From NCBI GenBank assembly GCA_028823175.1, contig JAPKBZ010000006.1, positions 25,448 through 89,447 of the forward strand: a stretch of 64,000 nucleotides of DNA. The letters are read 5' to 3'. The DNA is from Myxococcota bacterium. Lineage in GTDB: Bacteria > Myxococcota_A > UBA9160 > UBA4427. The first letter of the stretch is position 1. Every line of letters starts with the position of its first letter. The translations under genes were made by a program, and so were the position numbers. Of the stretch, positions 43,945 through 53,204 are shown in pieces. Under the pieces are notes generated by a model that had not been told where the DNA came from, ran no database searches, and saw only the letters and a program-made list of their open reading frames with translations.

Positions 43945-44898
43945 ATGCAGCGGGTCTCCACCAGCGAACTCGAGGCGCTTTCCAGGGATTGGGATGCCAT
44001 GGCGGAAGCGGATGCCGGTGTGGATCGCTTCTGCGCGCGCAGCGCTTGGCAGCACTCGTTTCACCAGGCCTTCGATCCCGAGCGGGATCTCTGGCTGGGG
44101 CGAGACGGCCAGTCCATGGCGGTCTTGGCCGAAAGGGCCGATGGACTCCTCGAACCCCTGGAGAATATGTGGGGTTTTGGCGCGCCCTTGATCGGTCCCG
44201 AATCCGGCGCGCTCCTCGCGCGCTGGCTCTTGGATCGGCCTCGTCCGACGATCTTGCTCGGCATCCCAGGGGATCGCGACCGCCTGTCGGCGATCGTCGA
44301 GCCCCTCGCGCCGGTTTTCAATTTTCGTCTGGTCTCGGCCACCAAGCGTTTCGAGATTTCCCTGGAAGACGGTCTCGCTGGCTGGCTCGCCTGTCGAAGT
44401 GCCAGCTTTCGCAGGAATCTACGTTCCGCCCGGCGCCGAACCCAGAATGAATCCGTCGAGTTTCGCTGGATCGAAGTCGAGGCGGGAGAGCCCACTGAGG
44501 CTCATTTTCGTACGGTCCTCGACGTAGAGTCCCGAAGCTGGAAGGGCATTCGCGGCGAAGGCGCAGGGGAGGGGCCGATGTTGGCTTTCTATCTCCAACT
44601 CTGGCCCCGGCTATCCGAGGAAGGGAGGCTTCGTCTGCTCCTGGCAGAGCGGGACGGTGTGGTGATCGGCTATCTCCACGGAGGCCAGGTGGGCGATCAT
44701 TTCAGGGGCCTCCAATTCAGTTTCGATCACGCCTTCGCGCACCTGGGCCTCGGCAACGTGCTGCAATACGAGGCGCTCAGCCAACTCGCGGCTTCCGGGG
44801 TGCGGAGCTACGACCTGGGCTCCTACTCCGATTACAAGGCTCGCTGGGGGGACGACGGACTCGAGACCGTCGGGCTCTTTATGAGCCCTCGGAGCTAG
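43945..44898 (+). CDS. GNAT-family protein, BioF2/FemAB-like
   Basis: A 317-aa double-GNAT protein of the acetyltransferase_6 (BioF2/CelD) type. SFRRNLRSARRRTQNE around residue 155 and YLHGGQVGDHFRGLQFSFDH with LGNVLQYEALSQLA in the last third are typical. The fold is shared with FemAB peptidyl transferases and Leu/Phe-tRNA protein transferases, so the substrate could be an acyl-CoA or an aminoacyl-tRNA. ATG 43945 follows AGAACGGGA; ATG 43900 has no ribosome-binding site. The NTAQ1-type gene is transcribed in the opposite direction 77 bp away. Confidence 0.78.
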   Translation: MQRVSTSELEALSRDWDAMAEADAGVDRFCARSAWQHSFHQAFDPERDLWLGRDGQSMAVLAERADGLLEPLENMWGFGAPLIGPESGALLARWLLDRPRPTILLGIPGDRDRLSAIVEPLAPVFNFRLVSATKRFEISLEDGLAGWLACRSASFRRNLRSARRRTQNESVEFRWIEVEAGEPTEAHFRTVLDVESRSWKGIRGEGAGEGPMLAFYLQLWPRLSEEGRLRLLLAERDGVVIGYLHGGQVGDHFRGLQFSFDHAFAHLGLGNVLQYEALSQLAASGVRSYDLGSYSDYKARWGDDGLETVGLFMSPRS

Positions 44899-45605
44899 GC
44901 TTCGCTCTGGCCTTTACGTTCCAATTGGGCCTGGCGCAACGCCTCGAATTTTTCGCGCGGAATCGAGATGAAGACGCCGTGGGATTTCGCGACCAATAGA
45001 TCTCCCGCATAGAGTTCCCCGGAGTTGTAGATCTTTCGCCCGTCCTGGCGGTCGAAGCGGGCTTCGAGCCTGAGGGGAACCTCCAGAGGCGTGGGCTTGA
45101 GGTAGCGGATAGTGATCTCTCCCGTCATGCCCGGCATGCTGGAGAAAACGCACGCCATGCCCAGGGCTTCATCGAAGACCGCGGCCACGAAGCCACCGTG
45201 GACGCAGCCGGGCGCGCCCTCGTAGGCCCGACCGAAGAAGACCTCACCCCGGACGATCTTGGCGTGGTGATCTGGGTCGAGCGTCACGGGCGGCGCCAGG
45301 GGATTCGAGCGGCCCACGATGGGGCTTCGGTCCATGAACATTTCCATGCCTCCGGCGAGTGAACCCTCGGCGACTCCCGGAAGCTCGGTCATGCGCGGTT
45401 GAGTCTGGAAGCGCTCGGCGCTGACGCGAACCTGGTCCGCGATGGCGAGGAGTTCCTCTTCCGGGGCATCCGTCGCGCACAGGCAGTCCATGAGTTGGCG
45501 AACCGAGCGGGCCAATTCGCGCTTGGCGGGCCAGGTGCCGGGCGCCTTCTCGAGTTGGTCACGATAGCTAGCGATGCGTGCGATGGTTTTGTCGATTTCG
45601 CTCAC
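44895..45605 (-). CDS. Hot-dog acyl-CoA thioesterase (PaaI/THEM4-like)
   Basis: A 236-aa protein: an N-terminal helical extension of about 85 residues and a hot-dog domain with GAPGCVHGGFVAAVFDEALG, where Asp and the HGG turn form the thioesterase site. It would hydrolyse acyl-CoAs to release CoA. It is convergent with the GNAT gene, the two TAG stops sharing CTAG, and lies 32 bp downstream of the tandem CaiB gene start-side region in the same minus-strand direction. Confidence 0.85.
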   Translation of the reverse strand: MSEIDKTIARIASYRDQLEKAPGTWPAKRELARSVRQLMDCLCATDAPEEELLAIADQVRVSAERFQTQPRMTELPGVAEGSLAGGMEMFMDRSPIVGRSNPLAPPVTLDPDHHAKIVRGEVFFGRAYEGAPGCVHGGFVAAVFDEALGMACVFSSMPGMTGEITIRYLKPTPLEVPLRLEARFDRQDGRKIYNSGELYAGDLLVAKSHGVFISIPREKFEALRQAQLERKGQSEA

Positions 45606-45637
45606 GAGGTTTCCTTGGACGAGCGGGTGCTCGCTTG

Positions 45638-48055
45638 TCAGTAGATGACCTTGTTTTCCTTGAAGGTCTGGTATTCGGCTTCGTCCAGCCCCAGCAATTC
45701 GAGGAAAACGCGATCATTATCCTGTCCGATCGACGGGCCGGGAAAGACCCGGGGCTCGCTTCGGCTCAGCTTTACGTAGGCGTTGTAGATCGTCTCCCGG
45801 TATCCGAGCGGGTGATCGACCTCGATGAATGTCTGCCTGGCTTTATAATGCGGGTCGTCGAGGAGGTCATCGACGCCCAATACCGGGGCCGCGGCGACGC
45901 CGGCAGCCTGCAGGGTTTCGGCCAGTTCCCGGTCGTCGAAGCCTGCCGTCCACTCGCCAATCTTGGCATGGAGGGCCTTGATATTGGCGAGTCTCGACTC
46001 GAGATCGACGAAGTCATCCCGGGAAGCCCATTCCGGCTCGCCCATGGCGGAAACGAGGCCCGACCACTCGGACTCCTCCTGGGCCACGATGCTGATCCAG
46101 CGGTCGTCGCCTGCGCAGGGGAAAACGCCGTGGGGGGCTGCCATGGCGAGGGGGTGTCGGTTTCCCAGAGGACCGGCGACGCGCTGATTGAGCGCGTAAT
46201 CGCTGAAGGCGGGCCCAACCATCTGCATCACGGCTTCTTGCTGGGAGAAATCGATTAGTTGCCCCTGGCCCGTTCGCCGCCGATGGGCGAGGGCGGTGAG
46301 GATCGCAAAGGCGCCGAAGATCCCGTTGTAGGGATCGGAAAAGGCGTTTTCGACGGGGAGAATGTCGCCCTCTTCGTAGCCCACGAGGCTGTCGAGTCCG
46401 GTGGTCGACGTGAGGCTGAGTCCGTATGTGCGGACATTCTTCAGGGGGCCGTAGAGTCCCGCTGCTGGCATGGAGAACATAATGACGTCCTCCTTGACCT
46501 TCTTGAGTTCCTCGTAGCCGAGCCCCAAGCGTTCCATCACACCCGGTCCAAAATTTTCGACGACGACGTCGCACTCGGCGATGAGTTGGAGGGCGAGTTC
46601 TCGGGCACCTTCCTGCTTCAGGTTGATGCTGACGCTTCCGTTGCCGGCCCAGCAGGCATTATTGGAGAGGCTTCGATTCGGATCTCGCTCCCCTCCGGCG
46701 AAGGGGGGCAGGGTTCGTGTCATGTCGACCCGGGCATAAGATTCGATTTTGAGCACGTCCGCGCCGAGGAAACCGAGGGTTTGCCCGGTGACGGGACCGG
46801 CCCAGACCCATCCGAAATTGGCGACCTTGATCCCTTCCAGAGGCAGCCGGCTCTCGCTTCCGGAAGCGGGCGAGGCCATGGCCTTCGCGCTCGAGAGCTC
46901 CTTGAGGATTTCATCCCGGTGCTCTCCAAGGAGCGGGGCGGGTCGCTCCGGCCCTCCCGGGGTCTCGGAGAGCTTGAATGGGGCGCCCAGGGTTCGGTAG
47001 CGACCAAGGCGCGCGTGCTCGAGCTCGATGATATAACCACGCTCCTTGAGGTGGGGGTGCTCGGCGGCTTCGGCCACGGTGAACACAGCGGTAATCGGGC
47101 AACCCGCCGCCTGACAGCGGTCCATGATGTCCATTTTGGTGTGCTCGGCGCTCCACTCCTGGACCATGGAATAGATCAGGTCGGCGTTCTCTCCCCGGGC
47201 GAACATGTCCTGAAACATCTCGAGTCGCATCCATTCGGGATCGCCCATGACTTTACGCAGGCCGTTCCACTGCCCCGGCTCCAGGGCGAGCATCCAGACG
47301 TGGCCGTCCTTGCACGGGACGATGCTGGCGGGTGCAGCCAGAGGCATGCCGACGCCGGTACGCTTGTCGAAGGTCCCATCCTGGGCGAACCCACCGATAT
47401 TCTGGCCACCGACGAAGGCCGCTGCGATGGCCTCGGCGCAGGATACGTCTACTTGCTGTCCGCCCCCGACATTTTCCCGGCCAAGGGTGGCGGCCAGTCC
47501 CCAGGCGGCGGCGCTTACAGCCCCAAAGAAATCGGCTGCGAAGGTGCCGTGCTCCAGAGGCATCTCGCCAGGGCGACCGCAGTAGCGATTGCTGGCTCCG
47601 GTGAGGTGGTAGGCGTTGAGATCATAGGCTCGCCAGTCCGCGTACGGGCCGGTTTGGCCGAAGGGCGTGATCGAAATCATCACGAGCTGGGGGTTGAGTT
47701 CCTTGAGCTCGGACCAGTCGAGTTCGCGCTCGCGTTTCCAGGCCGGTGTCATATTTTCGATCAAGACGTCGGCAGACCGCACCAAGTCGATGAAGGTTTC
47801 GCGTCCCGAACTCGCTTCGAGGTCGAGGTCGATGGAGCGCTTATTGGTATTCAGAAAGTGGAAGAGACCGCTTTTTTCGGGGTCGGGTTTGTCGCCGGGG
47901 AAGGGCCCCCAGGACCGGGAGCGGTCGCCCGCCGGGCCCGGTTCAACCTTGATTACGTCGGCTCCGTAATCGGCGAAGAGCTTGCCGCAATAGGGCGCCG
48001 AAACACTCTCGCCGAGCTCGATGACCTTGATTCCATCTAGGGCGCCCTTGGACAT
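45638..48055 (-). CDS. Tandem class III (CaiB/BaiF) CoA-transferase, second copy
   Basis: An 805-aa two-unit CaiB/BaiF protein, architecture as at 3944-6349. Unit one starts LDGIKVIELGESVSAPYCG; unit two starts at about residue 407 with LEGIKVANFGWVWAGPVTG. ATG 48055 has AGGAGAG in front; the upstream extension is rejected. The first unit retains more of the standard sequence than the second. It precedes the thioesterase and follows the CoxG-like gene by 19 bp, so a three-gene minus-strand unit is likely. Confidence 0.9.
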   Translation of the reverse strand: MSKGALDGIKVIELGESVSAPYCGKLFADYGADVIKVEPGPAGDRSRSWGPFPGDKPDPEKSGLFHFLNTNKRSIDLDLEASSGRETFIDLVRSADVLIENMTPAWKRERELDWSELKELNPQLVMISITPFGQTGPYADWRAYDLNAYHLTGASNRYCGRPGEMPLEHGTFAADFFGAVSAAAWGLAATLGRENVGGGQQVDVSCAEAIAAAFVGGQNIGGFAQDGTFDKRTGVGMPLAAPASIVPCKDGHVWMLALEPGQWNGLRKVMGDPEWMRLEMFQDMFARGENADLIYSMVQEWSAEHTKMDIMDRCQAAGCPITAVFTVAEAAEHPHLKERGYIIELEHARLGRYRTLGAPFKLSETPGGPERPAPLLGEHRDEILKELSSAKAMASPASGSESRLPLEGIKVANFGWVWAGPVTGQTLGFLGADVLKIESYARVDMTRTLPPFAGGERDPNRSLSNNACWAGNGSVSINLKQEGARELALQLIAECDVVVENFGPGVMERLGLGYEELKKVKEDVIMFSMPAAGLYGPLKNVRTYGLSLTSTTGLDSLVGYEEGDILPVENAFSDPYNGIFGAFAILTALAHRRRTGQGQLIDFSQQEAVMQMVGPAFSDYALNQRVAGPLGNRHPLAMAAPHGVFPCAGDDRWISIVAQEESEWSGLVSAMGEPEWASRDDFVDLESRLANIKALHAKIGEWTAGFDDRELAETLQAAGVAAAPVLGVDDLLDDPHYKARQTFIEVDHPLGYRETIYNAYVKLSRSEPRVFPGPSIGQDNDRVFLELLGLDEAEYQTFKENKVIY

Positions 48056-48074
48056 CTTAAGCTCTCCTGATTCT

Positions 48075-48659
48075 TCAGCCCGAGGATCTTCCGAAGAGGC
48101 GCCGGAAGAAGTCAACGATCATCTGCAAGAGGGTCCGGCCGAGCAGCGAGCCCACGGCAAGGGCTTCGTCTTGGGCCACGGGTGCAGGCGCCGGGCTATC
48201 GGCGACCGCCGCGGCTATCTGGGCCTGGGCGTTCGCCGAGAATTGCTTGAAAAGCTGAGCGGATACGCCCTTGATCATGCCGCGCCCCATCTGCATGACC
48301 TTTCCCGTCAGATCAACCCTCACGTCGAATCTCATCTCCGTGCCGCCGCCGGGTGCCTCGGCGAGCTGTACGTCGAGGCTGCCCTTGGCGGTGCCTCCGC
48401 CGGTCTCTCGCCCCTCGCCGCTCAGCTTCATGGTTCGGCTATTGGAGTCGACCTCGGAAAAAACGACCTGGCCCTTATAGGAGGTCGTGATGGCTCCGAG
48501 TTTGACCTTAGCTTTCCCGAGATAGGTTTTTTCGTCGATTTCCTCGACGATTTCCGCGCCGGGCATGCAGCTAGCCACTCGGCGTACATCGGTCAGGAAG
48601 GCCCAGGCAACGTCCATGGGGGCCTCGACGGTCATCTGTTCTGTGATTTCGATGGCCAC
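48075..48659 (-). CDS. CoxG-like SRPBCC protein with C-terminal amphipathic tail
   Basis: A 194-aa START/SRPBCC-fold protein resembling CoxG (carbon monoxide dehydrogenase subunit G). TVEAPMDVAWAFLTDVRRVA, CMPGAEIVEEID and VKLGAITTSYKG are family segments. The C-terminal LLGRTLLQMIVDFFRRLFGR is an amphipathic membrane anchor. CoxG proteins help couple Mo-hydroxylases to the membrane, with quinone handling proposed. GTG 48659 has AGGAA in front. It is divergent from the membrane Fe-S oxidoreductase; the Mo-hydroxylase genes lie 9 kb away. Confidence 0.83.
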   Translation of the reverse strand: MAIEITEQMTVEAPMDVAWAFLTDVRRVASCMPGAEIVEEIDEKTYLGKAKVKLGAITTSYKGQVVFSEVDSNSRTMKLSGEGRETGGGTAKGSLDVQLAEAPGGGTEMRFDVRVDLTGKVMQMGRGMIKGVSAQLFKQFSANAQAQIAAAVADSPAPAPVAQDEALAVGSLLGRTLLQMIVDFFRRLFGRSSG

Positions 48660-48991
48660 GGGGATTCCTTTCGATCTATCGTTCGGTGCATTGGCCGAAA
48701 AGGGCAAGGGGCCGGCCTAGATTCGAACCTTCGCGAGATCCGGTAATGGAAGCCCGGAGTGTATCGCGAACTCGCCGGACCTCTTCCAGCCGTCGGACCC
48801 TTCTTTTTGTACGGATTTCGACCTTTTGGGGCGGTCTGGCCGGACAAGCGCAGTACCGCTGAAGTCTTTTTGGTCGCCCGCCTCGCGGATTCGAGGGCGG
48901 GAGGATGGGACCCATTTTCCTCGGAGTAGCAGTATAGCGGCCGGGGAGGTTGCAACCAACGCCGTGGGCTTGGTAGTTTGCAGTTGGCCAA
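48660..48991. other. Divergent intergenic region (332 bp)
   Basis: Separates the CoxG-like gene from the membrane Fe-S oxidoreductase. A GC-rich imperfect dyad near 48877-48901 (CCCGCCTCG facing CGAGGGCGGG, one base bulged) is the only structure noted. It probably holds both promoters; no coding frame is credible. Confidence 0.45.
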
Positions 48992-51034
48992 ATGGAACTC
49001 ACCCGCGAGATCTACTGGAATATAGTTTGGGGCCCGGCGATCTACGCCCTGGCCTCGGTCGCTGTTTTGATCCTGCTTCGCGGTGCGTGGCAGCGCATTC
49101 AACTCTGGCGCAAGGGCACCCCGGAACAGCGAAACGACCGCTTGGGCGAGCGCCTTCGAGGCACGCTCATCGAGATCTTTGGCCAGCGCCGCCACCTGCG
49201 AGATCCCTTTCCAGGCGTGGCGCATCTGCTCATTTTCTACGGCTTCCTCGGCGCTTTCCTGGCCACGACGATGATTGCCATTCAGGAGTGGACCGGCATT
49301 CACTTCATTGCCGGTCCTTTTTATCTCGGTTTCTCGCTCTTCGCCGATCTCGCTGGTCTTATGGGACTCGTCGGTCTCCTGATGGCGCTCTATTGGAGAA
49401 TGATCGTTCGGCCCGAGCGCCTGCACTCGGCCATGGATGACTGGATCGCCCTGGGTCTCCTCTTGCTGATTTTCATCCAGGGCTTTCTCGTCGAGGGAAT
49501 TCGGATCGAGGCGACGGAGTTGGATTCCGCGCCCGAGCTCGCCCGCTGGTCACCGGTCGGCTACGTGATCGCCCTGGCTCTGCGAGGAGTCGATCCAGCC
49601 ACGTTGCTCGATCTTCATCGCTGGCTGTGGTGGTTTCACGCGGTGACTGCTTTTGGATTCATTGCCTATTTTGTCTACGGGAAATTTACCCACGTTCTCT
49701 ACGGTGCGGGAAATATTTTTCTTCGCAACTTGGAGCCGATGGGAAAACTCTCGCATCCCGATATCGACCAAATGCTCGATGAGGATGAAGACGCGCTAGA
49801 CAGACTCGGAATCGGTGAAATTGAGCAGTTCAGTTGGAAAGGCTTGATGGATCTGGACGCCTGCGTGAATTGCGGGCGCTGCGAATCGGTCTGCCCGGCG
49901 ACGATCAGTGGTTCGCCCCTGAGTCCACGCAAGCTCATCCAGGACATGCACGGGTACTTGGGCCAAGTGGCTCCCAACCTGCTCGCGAATGGCAGTTCTG
50001 AGGGGCAGCCTTCCCTGATCGGCGATGGCCAGGGCGAGAGCGCCCCCGCCGTCCTCGAAGATGAGCTTTGGGGCTGTCGTACCTGTGGTGCCTGCATGCG
50101 TGAGTGCCCCATGTATATCGAGCACGTTCCCAAGATCATCGATATGCGGCGTCATCTGGTGATGACCGAGTCGAAAATGGGCGAAGAGGCCCAGGCCTTC
50201 CTGAAGAATATGGATGACCGGATGCACCCCTTCGCAGGGGTCTCTAAGGATCGCGAGGAGTGGTTCGAGGATTTGGACGTCAAGGTCTTCGGTCGCGGCG
50301 ACAAGGCCGACACCCTCTTCTGGGTGGGGTGTGCCGGATCCATGGTGGATCGGAATATTGAGGTCAGTCGGGCCATGGTCAAGGTCCTCGATGCGGCGGG
50401 TGTCGATTTTGGTTTGCTGGGGGCCGAGGAGGTCTGCAGCGGGGACCCGGCCCGGCGAGTCGGCGGTGAACTCACTTATCAGGTGTGCACGAAGGAAAAT
50501 ATCGAGACCTTCGAGCGCTATGGGATCAAGAAAGTGGTGACGACTTGTCCCCATTGTTTTAACACGCTGAAGAATGAATACCCCGATTACGGCGGTGACC
50601 TCGAGGTTGTCCACCACAGCGAACTCATCGAAGAGTTGCTCCACGAAGGGCGGCTGAAGACGAAGAGCAATCTCGATAGCGTGACCTATCACGACCCGTG
50701 CTATCTCGGCCGTCATAACGAGGTCTATGAGGCTCCCCGTGCGGTTGTGGAGAGTGTCTCGAAGCCCGGCGCATTGGTGGAGATGGAAAAGAACCGTTCG
50801 AAATCCCATTGCTGCGGCTCAGGGGGCGGGTACGCGTGGATGGACGACAAGCCCGAGAAACGCATCAATCAAGACCGATTTGAACAGATTCAGGGCTGCG
50901 GGGCCAAGACGGCCGCGCTCTCGTGCCCCTTCTGTATGCAGATGTTTTCGGACGCCAGCAGTGCTCTGGATCCCGAGGGCGAAGTGCGCGTGGCCGATAT
51001 TGCGGAACTCGTGGCGGAGTCCCTCGACGATTGA
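48992..51034 (+). CDS. Membrane Fe-S oxidoreductase, NarI/HdrD fusion (candidate ETF:quinone oxidoreductase)
   Basis: A 680-aa protein. Residues 1-240 contain five or six membrane helices of the NarI/cytochrome b type with several His. Two ferredoxin-like [4Fe-4S] motifs follow (CVNCGRCESVCP near 290 and CRTCGACMRECP near 362). The remainder is HdrD-like with CCG cysteine clusters (HDPCYLGRHNEVYEAPR, SHCCGSGGGYAW). This domain order matches the membrane ETF:(methyl)menaquinone oxidoreductase described in fatty-acid oxidisers, which would receive electrons from EtfAB. Other Fe-S/HdrD fusions exist, so the quinone link is likely but inferred. Confidence 0.83.
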   Translation: MELTREIYWNIVWGPAIYALASVAVLILLRGAWQRIQLWRKGTPEQRNDRLGERLRGTLIEIFGQRRHLRDPFPGVAHLLIFYGFLGAFLATTMIAIQEWTGIHFIAGPFYLGFSLFADLAGLMGLVGLLMALYWRMIVRPERLHSAMDDWIALGLLLLIFIQGFLVEGIRIEATELDSAPELARWSPVGYVIALALRGVDPATLLDLHRWLWWFHAVTAFGFIAYFVYGKFTHVLYGAGNIFLRNLEPMGKLSHPDIDQMLDEDEDALDRLGIGEIEQFSWKGLMDLDACVNCGRCESVCPATISGSPLSPRKLIQDMHGYLGQVAPNLLANGSSEGQPSLIGDGQGESAPAVLEDELWGCRTCGACMRECPMYIEHVPKIIDMRRHLVMTESKMGEEAQAFLKNMDDRMHPFAGVSKDREEWFEDLDVKVFGRGDKADTLFWVGCAGSMVDRNIEVSRAMVKVLDAAGVDFGLLGAEEVCSGDPARRVGGELTYQVCTKENIETFERYGIKKVVTTCPHCFNTLKNEYPDYGGDLEVVHHSELIEELLHEGRLKTKSNLDSVTYHDPCYLGRHNEVYEAPRAVVESVSKPGALVEMEKNRSKSHCCGSGGGYAWMDDKPEKRINQDRFEQIQGCGAKTAALSCPFCMQMFSDASSALDPEGEVRVADIAELVAESLDD

Positions 51035-51050
51035 GCCCGTGACTCGGGCT
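51034..51050. terminator. Short hairpin between convergent genes
   Basis: AGCCCG and CGGGCT form a 6-bp stem with a TGACT loop, overlapping the TGA of the Fe-S oxidoreductase and filling the 16-bp gap to the MFS gene. Likely a compact shared terminator; no long T-run. Confidence 0.4.
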
Positions 51051-52268
51051 TCAGGCGTTTCGAGTTTCCCGTCCCCGGGTGGCGAAGCAGAGCCCCACCA
51101 CGGAGCCGATGAGGGCCACTACTACCCAGGTCAGTACGCCGTAGACCGCGTGCCAGCCCTGGCTTTCGGCCACGGATCGTACCATCCAGACCGCGCTGGA
51201 GCCGACTCCGAAGGTCAGTACGAATTTGAGCCCGTAGGCCGTCGAGCGCCAGCGCTCTGGGGTGAGTACGGCGAAGAGGCTGTTCTCGATGGGCTGCATT
51301 CCCAGGGCGAAGAAAGCGTAGATCGAGGAGGCCACCAAGAGAGGCCACTGGGTTGTTGAGGCGATCAGGACGAGGGCGGGTAGGCTCGCCACGTGATAGG
51401 CGAGGTAGGCCACGCGCAGATCCATACGATCGGCAATTCGGCCACCGACGTATTGTCCGACGGTCCCCAGGAGCATGGCGGTGGAGGCCGCGAACCCGTA
51501 GCCCATGAAGGAAATATCCTGGGCGAAGAGAGCGGGCTGGGCCACCGTGTTTCCGCGATACGCGAAGCCGCCGAGGGTGGCCGCGATGCAGAGAAGCACG
51601 AAGGCGACGATGGCCCTGGAATCCCGGGGCTGGGCAGTCGCGGTTTCATCCGGGTCGGGGCGCTCGGCGCGACCCGGCTCGACGATCTTAACCCGACTGA
51701 AAACCAGGGTGGCCAACAGGATCACCCCCCCGGTCACCGCAAAGGTCTCGCGCCAGCCGAGGCTCTCTACGAGCAGGGAGGTGATGAGGGGTGAAAGTGC
51801 AATGCCGACATTACCGTAGACGCCGTTGATTCCTAGAGCGCGACCCCGGGAGGCGACTGCCCGGGAAAGAAGCCCGGTGCCGGCGGGGTGATAGAGACTC
51901 GCGCCGGTCCCGATTCCGCAAAGAGCGAGAGCCAAGGTCCAGCCCGGTTCGGTGCCGGCGGCCAGACAGGCCGATACCCCCGCCACCACCAGGCCCACTA
52001 AGATGACGCGTCGTCCTCCCCATCGATCCGCCGCGATGCCCGCGGGCAGGGCCCCTAACCCGAAGAGCAGGTAAGCACCAAAACTCCAGGAGAGTGCCTC
52101 CTCGATGGAGGCGACTCCGGGCATTTGCGCGACCATGCCGACGGCCAGGGTGGGGTAGATGAGTTCCACGTAATGGGTGGCCGCGTGGGCGAAGCCCGTG
52201 AAGTGCACGATGCGCTTTTCATTGGGGCTGAATTCCCGATTGCTCCCGTCCTCGGCCATGGGGAGCAA
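51051..52268 (-). CDS. Major facilitator superfamily transporter
   Basis: A 405-aa protein with 12 predicted membrane segments. The motif A loop GIAADRWGGRR lies after TM2, and a second-half copy GGRIADRMDLR mirrors it. SLYHPAGTGLLSRAV and GINGVYGNVGIALSPLI are typical of the half containing TM4-5. Substrate not readable; uptake of an acid or export of an intermediate would suit the context. Convergent with the Fe-S oxidoreductase. Confidence 0.88.
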   Translation of the reverse strand: MLPMAEDGSNREFSPNEKRIVHFTGFAHAATHYVELIYPTLAVGMVAQMPGVASIEEALSWSFGAYLLFGLGALPAGIAADRWGGRRVILVGLVVAGVSACLAAGTEPGWTLALALCGIGTGASLYHPAGTGLLSRAVASRGRALGINGVYGNVGIALSPLITSLLVESLGWRETFAVTGGVILLATLVFSRVKIVEPGRAERPDPDETATAQPRDSRAIVAFVLLCIAATLGGFAYRGNTVAQPALFAQDISFMGYGFAASTAMLLGTVGQYVGGRIADRMDLRVAYLAYHVASLPALVLIASTTQWPLLVASSIYAFFALGMQPIENSLFAVLTPERWRSTAYGLKFVLTFGVGSSAVWMVRSVAESQGWHAVYGVLTWVVVALIGSVVGLCFATRGRETRNA

Positions 52269-52309
52269 TTAGCCGAGCCGGACACGGATCACAAGATGCG
52301 CGGCCCCGC

Positions 52310-53149
52310 TCAGTCTTCCAGGATGCCTTCGACGAGTTCGGCCACCCGGGACTCGACCTCCGGAGTCTGGCCGCCACGCTCCATGAAGCGCTTCATGGCG
52401 GCGGGCGCCTCGGGGGTGCGCAGGAGTACCTGGAAGAGGTAGTCCTCTTCGATCAGGCCCTCGGCTAGAGGTTGGTCGGCGGCGTTGACCGCTTGCTTGG
52501 CGAGTCGAACGGCTTCCGGGGGGTGGCGGGCGATCCGTCGGGCCAGATCGTCTACGAAGGGGCCGATTTCTTCAGCGGGTAGGGCACGGTTGAGGTAACC
52601 CCACTTTTCCGCGGTCTCCGCGTCGAGGTCGTTTCCGCCGAGAATGACTTCCAGGGCCCGTCCCCGACCGAGCATGCGGGGCAGGCGTTGGGTACCGCCA
52701 CCGCCTGGGAGGATGCCAAGGGGGACCTCCATCTGGCAGATAATGGTTTTCTCGAGGACCCCGAAACGCATGTCGAAGGCCGAGGCGAGTTCGCTTCCGC
52801 CGCCCCCTACGCGCCCTTCGATCTGGGCCACTGTGACCTTGTCCATCAGTCGGAAGCATTCGCACATCTGGTGAAAGGAGTTCTTCGGCGACCGCACGGC
52901 CTCTTTTTCGGTAGGGAATTGGAGGATCGCACCGACATCGAAGTGGGCGAGGAAGAAGTCGGGGTTGGCGCTCTTGAGAACGAGCACTCGGGCGTCTTCG
53001 TCAGCCTGCACGATTTTACCCAAACGCGTGAGTTCGGAAAAGAGTTCCAGGGTGATCACGTTGACCGGGGGGTTGTTGACGGTCGCCCATGCGACTCCCG
53101 CCTCGACAATCACATCGATCAATTGAAAATCGTAGTTTGTAGTTGTCAC
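52310..53149 (-). CDS. Enoyl-CoA hydratase/isomerase (crotonase), both Glu present
   Basis: A 279-aa crotonase. GGGGSELASAFD and ICQMEVPLGILPGGGG carry both catalytic Glu residues. The C-terminal half is longer than in the other copies and lacks the usual EKR(X)P ending. GTG 53149 has AGGGA in front; the frame above it is Pro/Ser-rich noise over the CoA-transferase gene. It follows two CaiB genes on the minus strand. Confidence 0.85.
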   Translation of the reverse strand: MTTTNYDFQLIDVIVEAGVAWATVNNPPVNVITLELFSELTRLGKIVQADEDARVLVLKSANPDFFLAHFDVGAILQFPTEKEAVRSPKNSFHQMCECFRLMDKVTVAQIEGRVGGGGSELASAFDMRFGVLEKTIICQMEVPLGILPGGGGTQRLPRMLGRGRALEVILGGNDLDAETAEKWGYLNRALPAEEIGPFVDDLARRIARHPPEAVRLAKQAVNAADQPLAEGLIEEDYLFQVLLRTPEAPAAMKRFMERGGQTPEVESRVAELVEGILED

Positions 53150-53204
53150 CGTCGTCCCTTTTTCGGTTTCGGACGTGAGCGATCGAGTCGAGCTTTGAGG
53201 TCTT

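Noticed and set aside
46259..48040. A 593-aa open frame on the plus strand over the tandem CaiB gene
   Set aside because: Same reason: antisense of a confident two-domain CoA-transferase, no motif, no ribosome-binding site.
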